Shown one piece after another: positions 1 to 5,997 of a stretch of 12,162 nt of DNA. Position 1 is the first letter of the stretch; the number at the start of each line of letters is the position of its first letter. A program made the translations under genes and the position numbers. The notes under the pieces were generated by a model. The model was not told where the DNA came from, ran no database searches, and saw nothing but the letters and a program-made list of their open reading frames with translations. The DNA is from DATAQC01 sp046263055 (GTDB lineage: Bacteria; Actinomycetota; Acidimicrobiia; Acidimicrobiales; AC-14): NCBI GenBank assembly GCA_046263055.1, contig JBHELO010000059.1:1-12162 (forward strand), in the 5' to 3' direction.

Positions 1-555
1 GTGCACGGCTCCACCGTGCTCTACCCCTCCGACGCCAACCAGACCGCAGCGCTGGTGGCGGCCATGGCCGAGGTGCCCGGGATCCGCTACCTGCGCACCA
101 CCCGGGCGGCCACGCCGGTGCTCTACGGCCCCGACGACACCTTCACCATCGGCGGGGCCACGGTCGCGCGCTCCTCCGACGACGACGCCGTGTGCCTGGT
201 GGGCGCGGGCATCACCCTGCACGAGGCCCTCAAGGCCGCCGACGTCCTCGGCGGCGAAGGCATCGCCGCCCGGGTGGTCGACGCCTACTCGGTGAAGCCC
301 ATCGACGCCGACACCCTGCGGGCGTCGGCGGCCGCGTCCGACAACCGGGTGATCGTGGTCGAGGACCACTGGCCCGAGGGAGGCCTGGGCGACGCCGTGC
401 GCGAGGTCTTCGCCGACGCCGACGTGCACACCCGCATCGTCAGCCTGGCGGTGTCGGGCATTCCCGGCTCGGGCACGCCCGAGTCGGTGGTGGCCGCCGC
501 CGGCATCGACGCCGACCACATCGCCGCCGCCGCCCGCAAGCTCGTCGGGGGCTGA
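1..555 (+). CDS. Transketolase, C-terminal part (5' end outside window)
   Basis: Transketolase moves two-carbon ketol units between sugar phosphates in the pentose phosphate pathway, using thiamine diphosphate in the cytoplasm. Only the last 184 codons are present. They cover the end of the pyrimidine-binding domain and the whole C-terminal domain. Recognisable pieces are YPSDA at residues 8-12, YLRTTR at 30-35, VGAGITLHEAL at 67-77 and VEDHWPEGGLGDAV starting near 120. These resemble the shorter, human-TKT-like transketolase branch more than the long E. coli TktA type; that placement is from memory of the family. The GTG at position 1 is an internal codon, not a real start, because the cofactor-binding regions must lie upstream. 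The gene ends in TGA at 553-555 and is followed by the acetyltransferase with no obvious terminator between them. Confidence 0.9.
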   Translation: MHGSTVLYPSDANQTAALVAAMAEVPGIRYLRTTRAATPVLYGPDDTFTIGGATVARSSDDDAVCLVGAGITLHEALKAADVLGGEGIAARVVDAYSVKPIDADTLRASAAASDNRVIVVEDHWPEGGLGDAVREVFADADVHTRIVSLAVSGIPGSGTPESVVAAAGIDADHIAAAARKLVGG

Positions 556-640
556 GCGGGGCGTCGCCCGGGCCGCCGCGGTGCCCCCCGAGGGTGACCG
601 GGGGGCCCCGCCGCCCCCGCCGCCGCCCGCCCACGGCCCC

Positions 641-1144
641 GTGGAGCTGCGCCCGGCCCGGTTCGACGACGTGCTCCTCGCGCCCCTCCGCCGCGGCCTG
701 GCCCAGGAGTACGAGGCCCGGTACGGCCCCGGCGACGAGATGGCCACCACGACCGACGCCGACTTCGTCCCGCCGGGCGGGCTGTTCCTCGTCGTCGTCC
801 ACCAGGGGGCGGTGATCAGTGGCGGCGGCTACCGGCGGGTGACACCCGAGGTCTGCGAGGTCAAGCGCATGTGGACCCGCGCCGACCACCGCCGCCACGG
901 TCACGCCACGGTGGTGCTGCGGGCCCTGGAGGACGCCGCCGCCGCCGCCGGCTACGCCACCGTGCGCCTGGAGACGGGAGACGCCCAGCCCGAGGCGGCC
1001 GCCCTGTACACGTCGAGCGGCTACCGGCGGATCCCCGTCTACGGCCGCTACCCCGACGCCCTAGCCTTCGAGCGCCGGGTGGGAGGGGCCACCGACCGAC
1101 GGGGTGGCTCCCCCCCGGTTTCCGCCGCCGGTCCCGGGGCCTGA
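641..1144 (+). CDS. GNAT family N-acetyltransferase
   Basis: A GCN5-related acetyltransferase expected to transfer an acetyl group from acetyl-CoA to an amine; the substrate cannot be read from the sequence. The acetyl-CoA loop signature Q/RxxGxG/A appears as R84-R-H-G87-H-A89, preceded by the strand VCEVKRMWTR. The C-terminal part (RLETGDAQPEAAALYTSSGYRRI) is the usual GNAT motif B region. The start is uncertain. The domain begins directly at the GTG at 641, giving 167 aa, a normal single-domain length. An in-frame GTG at 581 would add 20 residues that are mostly proline and glycine, encoded by a C-rich stretch that looks non-coding. Neither start has a clear ribosome binding site. The last 18 or so residues are low-complexity. 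It may be co-transcribed with the transketolase, 85 nt upstream. Confidence 0.82.
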   Translation: MELRPARFDDVLLAPLRRGLAQEYEARYGPGDEMATTTDADFVPPGGLFLVVVHQGAVISGGGYRRVTPEVCEVKRMWTRADHRRHGHATVVLRALEDAAAAAGYATVRLETGDAQPEAAALYTSSGYRRIPVYGRYPDALAFERRVGGATDRRGGSPPVSAAGPGA

Positions 1145-1145
1145 A

Positions 1146-1173
1146 CCCGCCGTTGGCGGGGCGGCGACCGCCC
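1146..1173. terminator. GC-rich hairpins between convergent genes
   Basis: Two overlapping perfect hairpins follow the acetyltransferase stop: CCCGCC-GTT-GGCGGG at 1146-1160 and GGGCGG-CGA-CCGCCC at 1159-1173. They share GGG and so exclude each other. No T-run follows. Their place between the converging acetyltransferase and desaturase suggests a two-way transcription end, but in DNA this GC-rich short stems are common by chance. Confidence 0.35.
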
Positions 1174-1217
1174 GCTCGACGGCCCGTCGTGGCCGATCAC
1201 GAAGACCCGCCCGCCGT

Positions 1218-1967
1218 TCAGGCGGCGGCGGCGGTGCGGGCCATGGCTGGTCGGTCGTGGCGGACCTTGGCCCAGCCGGCGCGCTGGAGGGCCCGGATGA
1301 CCCACCAGCCCGGGTCGATCTCGCCCTTGCGCAAGGCCAGTCGGGCCGACGTGGGGGCGGCGTGGTGGTTGTTGTGCAGGCCCTCGCCGGCGGTCAGCAG
1401 CGCCAGCCACTGCGAGTTGCCGGCCAAGGTACCGCCGTGGGGCTGGCGGCCGAAGCGGTGGCCGATGGCGTTGACCGCCGCGCTCAGCAGCAGGTAGGCC
1501 ACGGCGTGCACGCCAGCGGCCAGGAGGCCGAGGGCAGGGCCCAGGATGACGCAGAGGGCGCCGATGCCGAGGCCCAGGCCGAGGAGGGCGTGGTCGAAGA
1601 GGAGGGTGTCCCACCGGTCGGCGGGCAGGTCCCGGGCGTACCGGGCGACGAGGGCGGGGTCACCGGTGGCCCGCTTGTACAGGAACAGGTTGCCGAACTG
1701 GACCTGGTTGAAGCCAAGGAGCACGGGAGAATGAGGGTCGCCCTCCTCGTCGGCGTGGGCGTGGTGCTTGCGGTGAACGGCCACCCACTGGCGGGGGCGG
1801 ATGCCGGTGGTGATCCAGGTGATCACCCGGAAGACGGCGGCGAGGGCGGGGGACAGGGTCACGGCCTTGTGGGACAGCGTGCGGTGGAGGTAGATGGTGG
1901 TCACGAAGATGGCCAGCTGAGTCACGGCCGCGCTCATGATCCACGCCAGGAGGGTTGATCGGAACAT
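1218..1967 (-). CDS. Membrane fatty acid desaturase (stearoyl-CoA delta-9 type)
   Basis: A di-iron integral-membrane desaturase that introduces a double bond, probably at delta-9, into a saturated acyl chain (acyl-CoA or lipid-linked). The three histidine boxes are complete: H28-RTLS-H33, H65-RK-H68-H69 and H198-NN-H201-H202, with a further NAIGHRFG box between the second and third. Four hydrophobic stretches fit the usual membrane layout, for example residues 6-27 and the run LLGLGLGIGALCVILG. The ATG at 1967 gives 249 aa. The frame stays open upstream to 2048, but those residues would be translated across a promoter-like element and a perfect inverted repeat and do not look like protein. 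From 1967 the start lies 7 nt after a TACCTT box, so a leaderless transcript is likely. The gene is divergent from a TetR regulator. Electron donor is unknown; a ferredoxin gene lies about 6 kb away but has no evident link. Confidence 0.92.
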   Translation of the reverse strand: MFRSTLLAWIMSAAVTQLAIFVTTIYLHRTLSHKAVTLSPALAAVFRVITWITTGIRPRQWVAVHRKHHAHADEEGDPHSPVLLGFNQVQFGNLFLYKRATGDPALVARYARDLPADRWDTLLFDHALLGLGLGIGALCVILGPALGLLAAGVHAVAYLLLSAAVNAIGHRFGRQPHGGTLAGNSQWLALLTAGEGLHNNHHAAPTSARLALRKGEIDPGWWVIRALQRAGWAKVRHDRPAMARTAAAA

Positions 1968-1974
1968 GGCCCCG

Positions 1975-2005
1975 AAGGTACTACCGACTGGTCGGTAGGC
2001 GGCAA
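1975..2005 (-). promoter_or_regulatory. Predicted desaturase promoter
   Basis: On the minus strand TTGCCG (2005-2000) serves as a -35 and TACCTT (1980-1975) as a -10 of TANNNT type, separated by 19 nt. The desaturase ATG (1967) follows the -10 after 7 nt, so transcription would start at or next to the start codon. The spacer is almost wholly filled by the inverted repeat at 1981-1998. The spacing is slightly longer than ideal, so the -35 is the weaker part of the call. Confidence 0.45.
1981..1998. promoter_or_regulatory. Inverted repeat, likely TetR operator
   Basis: CTACCGAC-TG-GTCGGTAG is a perfect inverted repeat with 8-bp arms and a 2-bp centre. The form (TACCGAC..GTCGGTA) resembles operators bound by TetR-family dimers in actinobacteria. 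It lies between the -35 and -10 boxes proposed for the desaturase, so a bound dimer would block polymerase. The divergent tetR gene, whose start is about 110 bp away, is the natural candidate to bind it. Binding is inferred, not shown. Confidence 0.65.
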
Positions 2006-2055
2006 CCGGGGCGGGCTCCGAACGGATTGTCGGTGCCGCGCGCCACACACCCGGG

Positions 2056-2061
2056 TACCCT
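2056..2061 (+). promoter_or_regulatory. -10 element upstream of tetR
   Basis: TACCCT within CCGGGTACCCTGG (2051-2063). The same 13 bases occur upstream of arc at 8479-8491. Six nt later comes the GTG of an 11-codon reading frame, so the transcript may be leaderless. No good -35 lies at standard distance (TTGTCG at 2027-2032 is 23 nt away). Confidence 0.4.
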
Positions 2062-2067
2062 GGCCGG

Positions 2068-2103
2068 GTGCCGGTGGTCGACCGCAGTCCCGTGACACGC
2101 TAG
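2068..2103 (+). other. Possible leader mini-ORF upstream of tetR (11 codons)
   Basis: GTG at 2068 opens an 11-codon frame (VPVVDRSPVTR) ending in TAG at 2101-2103, two nt before the tetR ATG at 2106. The GTG lies 6 nt after a TACCCT box, the geometry of a leaderless start, while tetR itself has no Shine-Dalgarno sequence. Translation of tetR could therefore depend on ribosomes finishing this short frame. No conservation evidence is available and such frames arise by chance. Confidence 0.3.
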
Positions 2104-2105
2104 CG

Positions 2106-2732
2106 ATGGCGTCCACCGTCGCCGCCGCCCATCCCGGGATCACCACCCGCCAGGCCATCCTCGCCGAGGCCCAGCGGTGCTTCGCGGAGCACGGCTACGA
2201 GGGGACGTCGCTCAACGACATCGCGGCCGCCGTGGGCATCCGCCGCCCCAGCCTCCTGCACCACTTCCCCTCCAAGGAGGCCCTGTACCGGGAGGTCTTC
2301 TCGGCTGCCCTCACCGACTGGTGCCGGCAGGTGGACGCCGCCAGCGAGACGCCCCGTCGGGGGTGGCGCCAGGTGGACCGGGTGCTGACCGCCGGGTTCC
2401 GGTTTTTCGTCGAGCACCCCGAGCTGGTGCGCCTGGCCCGCCGGGAGGCGCTGGAGGGCGGCGGCAGTCGCATGGCCACCGAGTTGGGCGACGGCCTACG
2501 TCCCCTGGTCCGGCGTGCCGTCCGGTTCTTCGACCGGGAGATGGACGCCGGCCGCATGCGCCGCCACGACCCCGAGCAGCTCCTGCTCAGCCTGTACGGC
2601 GCCCTCCTCAGCTACTTCAGCGACGCCCAGTTCCTGGGCGCCCTGATCGAGCACGACCCCCTGGCCTCGGACATGATCGACGCTCGCCTCGACCACCTGC
2701 GCTCCCTCTTCCGGGCCGCCCTGGAGCCCTGA
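2106..2732 (+). CDS. TetR/AcrR family transcriptional regulator
   Basis: A 208-aa cytoplasmic repressor-type regulator. The N-terminal DNA-binding domain is typical: TRQAILAEAQRCFAEHGYEGTS starts near residue 14, then the helix-turn-helix at about 35-55 (SLNDIAAAVGIRRPSLLHHF) and the conserved PSKEALYREV. The remaining 145 residues form the helical ligand-binding and dimerisation domain, which varies between members and does not reveal the ligand. The gene is divergent from the desaturase, and the only strong inverted repeat in the spacer overlaps the desaturase promoter, so it probably represses desaturase expression and may sense an acyl-CoA or fatty acid. Known parallels are DesT, a TetR repressor of a Pseudomonas desaturase, and the TetR gene next to mycobacterial desA3. 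The ATG at 2106 has no visible ribosome binding site; it follows a small upstream frame by 2 nt. Confidence 0.92.
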   Translation: MASTVAAAHPGITTRQAILAEAQRCFAEHGYEGTSLNDIAAAVGIRRPSLLHHFPSKEALYREVFSAALTDWCRQVDAASETPRRGWRQVDRVLTAGFRFFVEHPELVRLARREALEGGGSRMATELGDGLRPLVRRAVRFFDREMDAGRMRRHDPEQLLLSLYGALLSYFSDAQFLGALIEHDPLASDMIDARLDHLRSLFRAALEP

Positions 2733-2806
2733 GCAGGGTCCGGCGGGCCTCAGCGCCCGAGACGGGCCGGGACCCGGACGACGCGGCGCGGCCCCGGCCA
2801 CGTCGG

Positions 2807-2850
2807 CCCGCCGGCCGGCGGGAGGCGCCGGGCCAGGCTGATGCGCCTCC
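2807..2850. repeat. Inverted repeats between tetR and dacB
   Basis: Two features in the 149-bp spacer: a perfect 16-bp palindrome CCCGCCGGCCGGCGGG (2807-2822), and arms GGAGGCGC (2821-2828) and GCGCCTCC (2843-2850) separated by 14 nt. The first could be part of a tetR terminator, though no T-run follows. The second reaches into where a -35 of the dacB promoter would fall and could be an operator. Both remain tentative in such GC-rich DNA. Confidence 0.3.
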
Positions 2851-2868
2851 CCTCGTCCGGCTCGCCCC

Positions 2869-2874
2869 TATCCT
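2869..2874 (+). promoter_or_regulatory. -10 element of the dacB cluster
   Basis: TATCCT, 7 nt before the GTG proposed as the dacB start. The sequence TATCCTGGCC closely matches TACCCTGGCC before the tetR leader frame. The spacing implies a leaderless mRNA starting at or beside the GTG. No recognisable -35 hexamer. Confidence 0.45.
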
Positions 2875-2881
2875 GGCCGCC

Positions 2882-4348
2882 GTGCCCGCCCGCCCGCCGT
2901 TCCGGCCGCGGCGCGCCCCCCGCGGGTTGGCCTGGCCCGCCGTGGTGGCGGTCGGAGCGGTCCTCCTGGGCGTCGTCCGCGTCCCCGCCCCGGCCGGAGC
3001 CGCCGCCCCGCCGCTCCCCGTCCCCACCACCCCCGTCCTCAGCCTCCGCCGGGCGCCCGCCTTCGTGGTGGAGGCGGTGGCCGACCGTCGCCTGGCCACT
3101 GCCCTCCAGCGGATCGTGGACCAGCCGGGTGGCCCGCCCGGCCAGACCTGCCTCTCGGTGAGCGACCCCGACGGGACCACTGCGTTCACCAGCAACGCCA
3201 CCAGCCCCCTGATCCCGGCGTCCACCATGAAGCTGGAGACGGCCACCGCCGCCCTGGCCCGCCTCGGCCCGGCGTCCCACCTCACCACCCAGGTGAAGGC
3301 GGCCGCCCCGCCGGCCGGCGGCACCGTGGCCGGTGACCTCTACCTGGTGGGCGGCGGTGACCCCCTGCTGGCCACCGCCGACTTCGCGGCGGTGGCCGGC
3401 TACCAGCAGCAGCCCCGCCTGGCCACCTCCGTCGAGGCCCTGGCCGACAAGGTGGTGGCCGCCGGGGTGCGGCGCGTGGAGGGCCGGGTGGTGGGCGACG
3501 AGAGCCGCTACGACACCCAGCGCTACGTGCCGACGTGGCTCCCGACCTACGCCACCGAGGGCGAGATCGGGCCGATGGGCGCCCTGGAGGTGAACGGCGG
3601 CTTCACCGCCTTCCGGCCCCGGGCCATCCCCGCCCCCGCCCCCGCCACCGCGGCGGCTGCCACCTTCACCGCCCTGCTGCGGGCGCGGGGGGTGACGGTG
3701 GGCGGGGAGGCGGGCGAGGGCACCGCCCCGGCGCCCGGCGCGGCGGTGGCCGCCCTCGACTCGCCCGCCCTTTCCGACGTGGTGGCGGTGATGCTCCAGG
3801 AGAGCGACAACCTGACCGCCGAGCTGCTGGTGAAGGAGCTCGGGTTCCGCTTCGGGGGCGCCGGCACCACCACCGCCGGCCTCGGCGTGGTGCGGTCCAC
3901 CCTGGCGTCGATGGGGCTGAGCGGCACCGGGACGGCGTCGGTGGACGGGTCGGGCCTGGACCGGTCCGACCGCCTGACCTGCGACGCCCTCCAGGCCATC
4001 CTCCTCCGCAGCGGCGAGAACGGCGACGTGGGCAAGGGAATGGCGGTGGCGGGGCGCAACGGCACGCTGGCCAAGCGGTTCACGGGTACGCCGGCAGCCG
4101 GGCGGGTGAGGGCCAAGACCGGGTCGCTGCAGGGCGTCAACGCCCTCACCGGCTGGATCTCGGCTCCCGATGGCCGGCTACTGCAGTTCGCCCTGCTGGC
4201 CAACGGCCTGCCCACCGAGAGCGCAGGGACCGGTCTCGAGGACCGGGTGGTGACCGCCCTCGCCGCCTGGCCCCAGGCACCGCCTCCCGCCGAGCTGTCG
4301 CCCGGCCCGCCGGCGGCCGCCGCCGGGCCCCGGGCGTCGCCCCGGTGA
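2882..4348 (+). CDS. dacB: D-alanyl-D-alanine carboxypeptidase/endopeptidase, PBP4 type (peptidase S13)
   Basis: A penicillin-binding protein that trims the terminal D-Ala of peptidoglycan peptides or cuts cross-links, acting outside the membrane. All three active-site motifs are present: S114-T-M-K117 with the nucleophilic serine, S308-D-N310 and K412-T-G414. The family-typical DLYLVGGGDPLL and the long insert between the first two motifs mark class C S13 enzymes. From the GTG at 2882 it has 488 aa. An arginine-rich start followed by LAWPAVVAVGAVLLGVV and PAGAAA reads as a signal peptide or membrane anchor, which supports this start; the open frame further upstream overlaps tetR and is out-of-frame noise. 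The C-terminus ends in a Pro/Ala-rich tail. A TATCCT box 7 nt upstream suggests leaderless transcription. The stop overlaps the next gene's GTG (GTGA), so the two are probably translated together. Confidence 0.9.
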   Translation: MPARPPFRPRRAPRGLAWPAVVAVGAVLLGVVRVPAPAGAAAPPLPVPTTPVLSLRRAPAFVVEAVADRRLATALQRIVDQPGGPPGQTCLSVSDPDGTTAFTSNATSPLIPASTMKLETATAALARLGPASHLTTQVKAAAPPAGGTVAGDLYLVGGGDPLLATADFAAVAGYQQQPRLATSVEALADKVVAAGVRRVEGRVVGDESRYDTQRYVPTWLPTYATEGEIGPMGALEVNGGFTAFRPRAIPAPAPATAAAATFTALLRARGVTVGGEAGEGTAPAPGAAVAALDSPALSDVVAVMLQESDNLTAELLVKELGFRFGGAGTTTAGLGVVRSTLASMGLSGTGTASVDGSGLDRSDRLTCDALQAILLRSGENGDVGKGMAVAGRNGTLAKRFTGTPAAGRVRAKTGSLQGVNALTGWISAPDGRLLQFALLANGLPTESAGTGLEDRVVTALAAWPQAPPPAELSPGPPAAAAGPRASPR

Positions 4349-4983
4349 GCGACGGGCCCGGTGGGGCGCCGCTGCCGATGTTCCCGCTCGGCACCGTCCT
4401 GTTCCCCTCGGCCACGCTTCCCGTGCACGTCTTCGAGCCCCGGTACCGCGCCCTCACCGCCCACTGCCTGGCCGGCGACGGCCACCTGGGCGTCGTTCTC
4501 ATCGAGCGAGGGAGCGAGGTCGGCGGCGGCGACACCCGGGTGGCCGTCGGCACCCGCGCCCGCATCGCCGACGCCGTGGCCATCGAGGGCGGTCGATGGG
4601 TGCTGGTCCTGGTGGGCGTAGACCGGATCAGGGTAACGGGGTGGGTGGCCGAGGAGCCCTTCCCTCAGGCCGAGGTGGCGGACCTGGCCGACGTGCGGCC
4701 GGGGCCCGGCGCGGCGGCCGGGCGGGATGCGGTCGAGCGGGTGCTGCGGCGGGCACTAGCCCTTCGGGCCGAGCTGGGGGAGCCCACGGCCGCCCCCGCC
4801 ACCGTTTCCCTGGCCGCCGACCCGGCCACCGCCGCCTGGCAGGCGGCGGCAGTGGCGCCTCTGGGGCCCGCCGACGCACAGCGCGTGTTGGAGGCCGCCG
4901 GCCCCGACGAGCGCCTGGGGGTGCTGGAGTCCCTGCTGGAGGACGAGGTGTCGGTGCTTGCACATCTGGTCGCCGGGCGGTAG
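4345..4983 (+). CDS. Lon N-terminal (LON substrate-binding) domain protein
   Basis: A 212-aa stand-alone LON-domain protein, without the ATPase and protease parts of Lon. The domain signature is clear near the start: LPMFPLGTVLFPSATLPVHVFEPRYRAL at about residues 10-37, followed by GHLGVVLIERGSEVGG and the strand pattern VAVGTRARIADA. A helical C-terminal half ends in LGVLESLLEDEVSVLAHLVA, as in other bacterial members. The domain is thought to bind proteins or peptides, but the role of single-domain versions is not established. The GTG at 4345 overlaps the dacB stop by 4 nt and there is no separate ribosome binding site, so coupled translation decides the start. The following gene begins 50 nt downstream. 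Confidence 0.88.
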   Translation: MSDGPGGAPLPMFPLGTVLFPSATLPVHVFEPRYRALTAHCLAGDGHLGVVLIERGSEVGGGDTRVAVGTRARIADAVAIEGGRWVLVLVGVDRIRVTGWVAEEPFPQAEVADLADVRPGPGAAAGRDAVERVLRRALALRAELGEPTAAPATVSLAADPATAAWQAAAVAPLGPADAQRVLEAAGPDERLGVLESLLEDEVSVLAHLVAGR

Positions 4984-5021
4984 GAACGGGCTCGCGCCGG
5001 GTACGACCGCCACCGGGCGGC

Positions 5022-5027
5022 AGGAGG
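5022..5027 (+). promoter_or_regulatory. Ribosome binding site of the holin-like gene
   Basis: AGGAGG, continuing into AGGAGGAGA, ends 6 nt before GTG 5034 and fixes that start over other in-frame GTG or ATG codons. Confidence 0.75.
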
Positions 5028-5033
5028 AGACGC

Positions 5034-5384
5034 GTGGCCGGAGACAACCAGGGGCGGGGGGCCGGCCAGCAGGAGGACGTCTCCAGCCTCGTCCGCGAGA
5101 TCGCCACCATGGTGGTGACCTATGTGAAGCAGGAGACCCTCGAGCCCCTCCAGGGCCTGGGCCGCTTCGTGGCCTTCGGGGCGGCGGGCATGGTGGTGGG
5201 CGGCCTCGGCGTGATCCTGCTGGTGCTCGGTGGGCTGCGCCTCCTTCAGACGGAGACGGGCTCCGCCTTCTCAGGGCACCTGTCCTTCCTCCCGTACCTG
5301 ATCGCCCTTGCCGTGTGCGGGGCGGTGGCGGGCGCCGCCCTCAAGGCCTCGGGCACGCCCGACGGCAAGAAGGGCGGCCGGTGA
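5034..5384 (+). CDS. Phage-holin-superfamily-III-like membrane protein
   Basis: A 116-aa membrane protein. Residues 14-45 form an amphipathic helix (DVSSLVREIATMVVTYVKQE), followed by two membrane segments at about 46-68 and 85-104, and a short basic tail ending GKKGGR. This order (helix with REI, then GxG-rich first membrane segment) is that of the actinobacterial proteins filed as 'phage holin family / superfamily III holin-X'. Despite the name these are usually chromosomal, and nothing around it looks like a prophage. Cellular role is unknown; an envelope-related function is suggested by dacB upstream. The start is set by an AGGAGG site. The TGA stop shares its A with the ATG of the next gene. 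Confidence 0.8.
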   Translation: MAGDNQGRGAGQQEDVSSLVREIATMVVTYVKQETLEPLQGLGRFVAFGAAGMVVGGLGVILLVLGGLRLLQTETGSAFSGHLSFLPYLIALAVCGAVAGAALKASGTPDGKKGGR

Positions 5385-5614
5385 TGGCCGGGGGCCGGGG
5401 GCCGGCGGGCGGCACCCGGCGGGTGACCCGCGCCGACATCGAGGCCAAGCTGGGCGAGCTCCAGGGCGACGTGGAGGAGGTCGGCGAGGCGGCCAAGGGC
5501 ATCGGCGTGGCGGTGGCCGGGGTGGCGGCCGCCGTGCTCCTCGGAGCCGTGTTCCTCCTCGGCAAGCGGCGGGGCAGGAAGAAGACCACCACCGTCGAGA
5601 TCCGCCGGGTCTAG
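5384..5614 (+). CDS. Small single-pass membrane protein, DUF3618-like
   Basis: A 76-aa protein not recognised with certainty. It has a Gly/Arg-rich start, an amphipathic helix at about 15-37 (TRADIEAKLGELQGDVEEVG), one membrane segment at 39-59, and a strongly basic tail (GKRRGRKKTTTVEIRRV) that should face the cytoplasm. The RADIE..LGEL pattern resembles DUF3618 proteins, which often sit next to holin-like genes in actinobacteria; this likeness is tentative. The ATG overlaps the previous stop by one base and its own TAG overlaps the next GTG by one base, so it is the middle of a tightly coupled trio. Confidence 0.72.
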   Translation: MAGGRGPAGGTRRVTRADIEAKLGELQGDVEEVGEAAKGIGVAVAGVAAAVLLGAVFLLGKRRGRKKTTTVEIRRV

Positions 5615-5811
5615 TGCTGCGCACCCTCACCCGCATGGGGATCTTCCGGGGCCTGCTCGGCGGCTCCCGGGGCTGGCTGCTCCTGGGGATGGCGGCCGTG
5701 GGCCTGCGGGCCCTGGCCCGGATGGCGGCCCGCAAGGAGGACGTCGTGTTCTCCGAGGTGCTGGACCCCGGCCAGTCGGTGGTCATCACCCACCTGACGT
5801 CGCGGGTCTAG
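5614..5811 (+). CDS. Very small membrane-associated protein, unknown
   Basis: A 65-aa protein that I do not recognise. GTG at 5614 uses the last base of the preceding TAG. The N-terminal half (RMGIFRGLLGGSRGWLLLGMAAVGLRALARMAARK) is a weak membrane or amphipathic segment with arginines on both sides; the C-terminal half (DVVFSEVLDPGQSVVITHLTSRV) is a short strand-rich tail. The overlap with the gene before it and steady GC-rich third positions support it as real. It is likely made together with the two preceding membrane proteins. Confidence 0.65.
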   Translation: MLRTLTRMGIFRGLLGGSRGWLLLGMAAVGLRALARMAARKEDVVFSEVLDPGQSVVITHLTSRV

Positions 5812-5997
5812 CTCCGGCCTGCCCGAGCGGGACGGCGGGCTGTCAGGGTGGGGGGCTGCGCCGTGGGCCGGGGCACGGGCGTCGGCCTCCGCTTCGCTCG
5901 TCGAGCCTGCCGCCCGGGCAGTTCCAGCAGGCGATGCCCAAGTGCGGCGGGCGGCCGGGATGGCGGGGACGGGCCCGCTCGACGCGAAGATGGGCGC
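5812..5997 (+). other. Unassigned spacer before trmI
   Basis: 186 bp with no convincing gene, RNA or repeat. The trmI frame stays open through it, but the reading has no domain similarity I recognise and is rich in Arg and Gly. A GAAGAT box near its end is the only promoter-like element. Confidence 0.4.
5986..5991 (+). promoter_or_regulatory. Weak -10-like element before trmI
   Basis: GAAGAT lies 6 nt before the ATG at 5998. It matches TANNNT only at the A and the final T, but the distance equals that at other proposed leaderless starts in this window. Confidence 0.25.

Noticed and set aside
581..640. Earlier GTG start for the acetyltransferase
   Set aside because: It adds only a Pro/Gly-rich segment from C-rich DNA, without a ribosome binding site; the GNAT fold begins at 641. 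It cannot be fully excluded.
1968..2048. N-terminal extension of the desaturase to 2048
   Set aside because: The added 27 codons run across the promoter-like boxes and the perfect inverted repeat, and the hydrophobic domain begins directly after ATG 1967.
2177..2881. Upstream extension of the dacB frame through tetR
   Set aside because: It is out of frame with the well-supported TetR gene and reads as Arg/Pro/Gly noise; the signal-peptide-like start begins only after GTG 2882.
3535..4344. Open frame running into the LON-domain gene from within dacB
   Set aside because: Overlaps the dacB motifs in another frame and is Arg/Gly-rich; the LON domain begins right after GTG 4345.
5034..5384. Prophage remnant suggested by the holin-like gene
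   Set aside because: No endolysin, integrase, structural phage gene or composition change lies nearby, and this family is widespread in actinobacterial chromosomes outside prophages.
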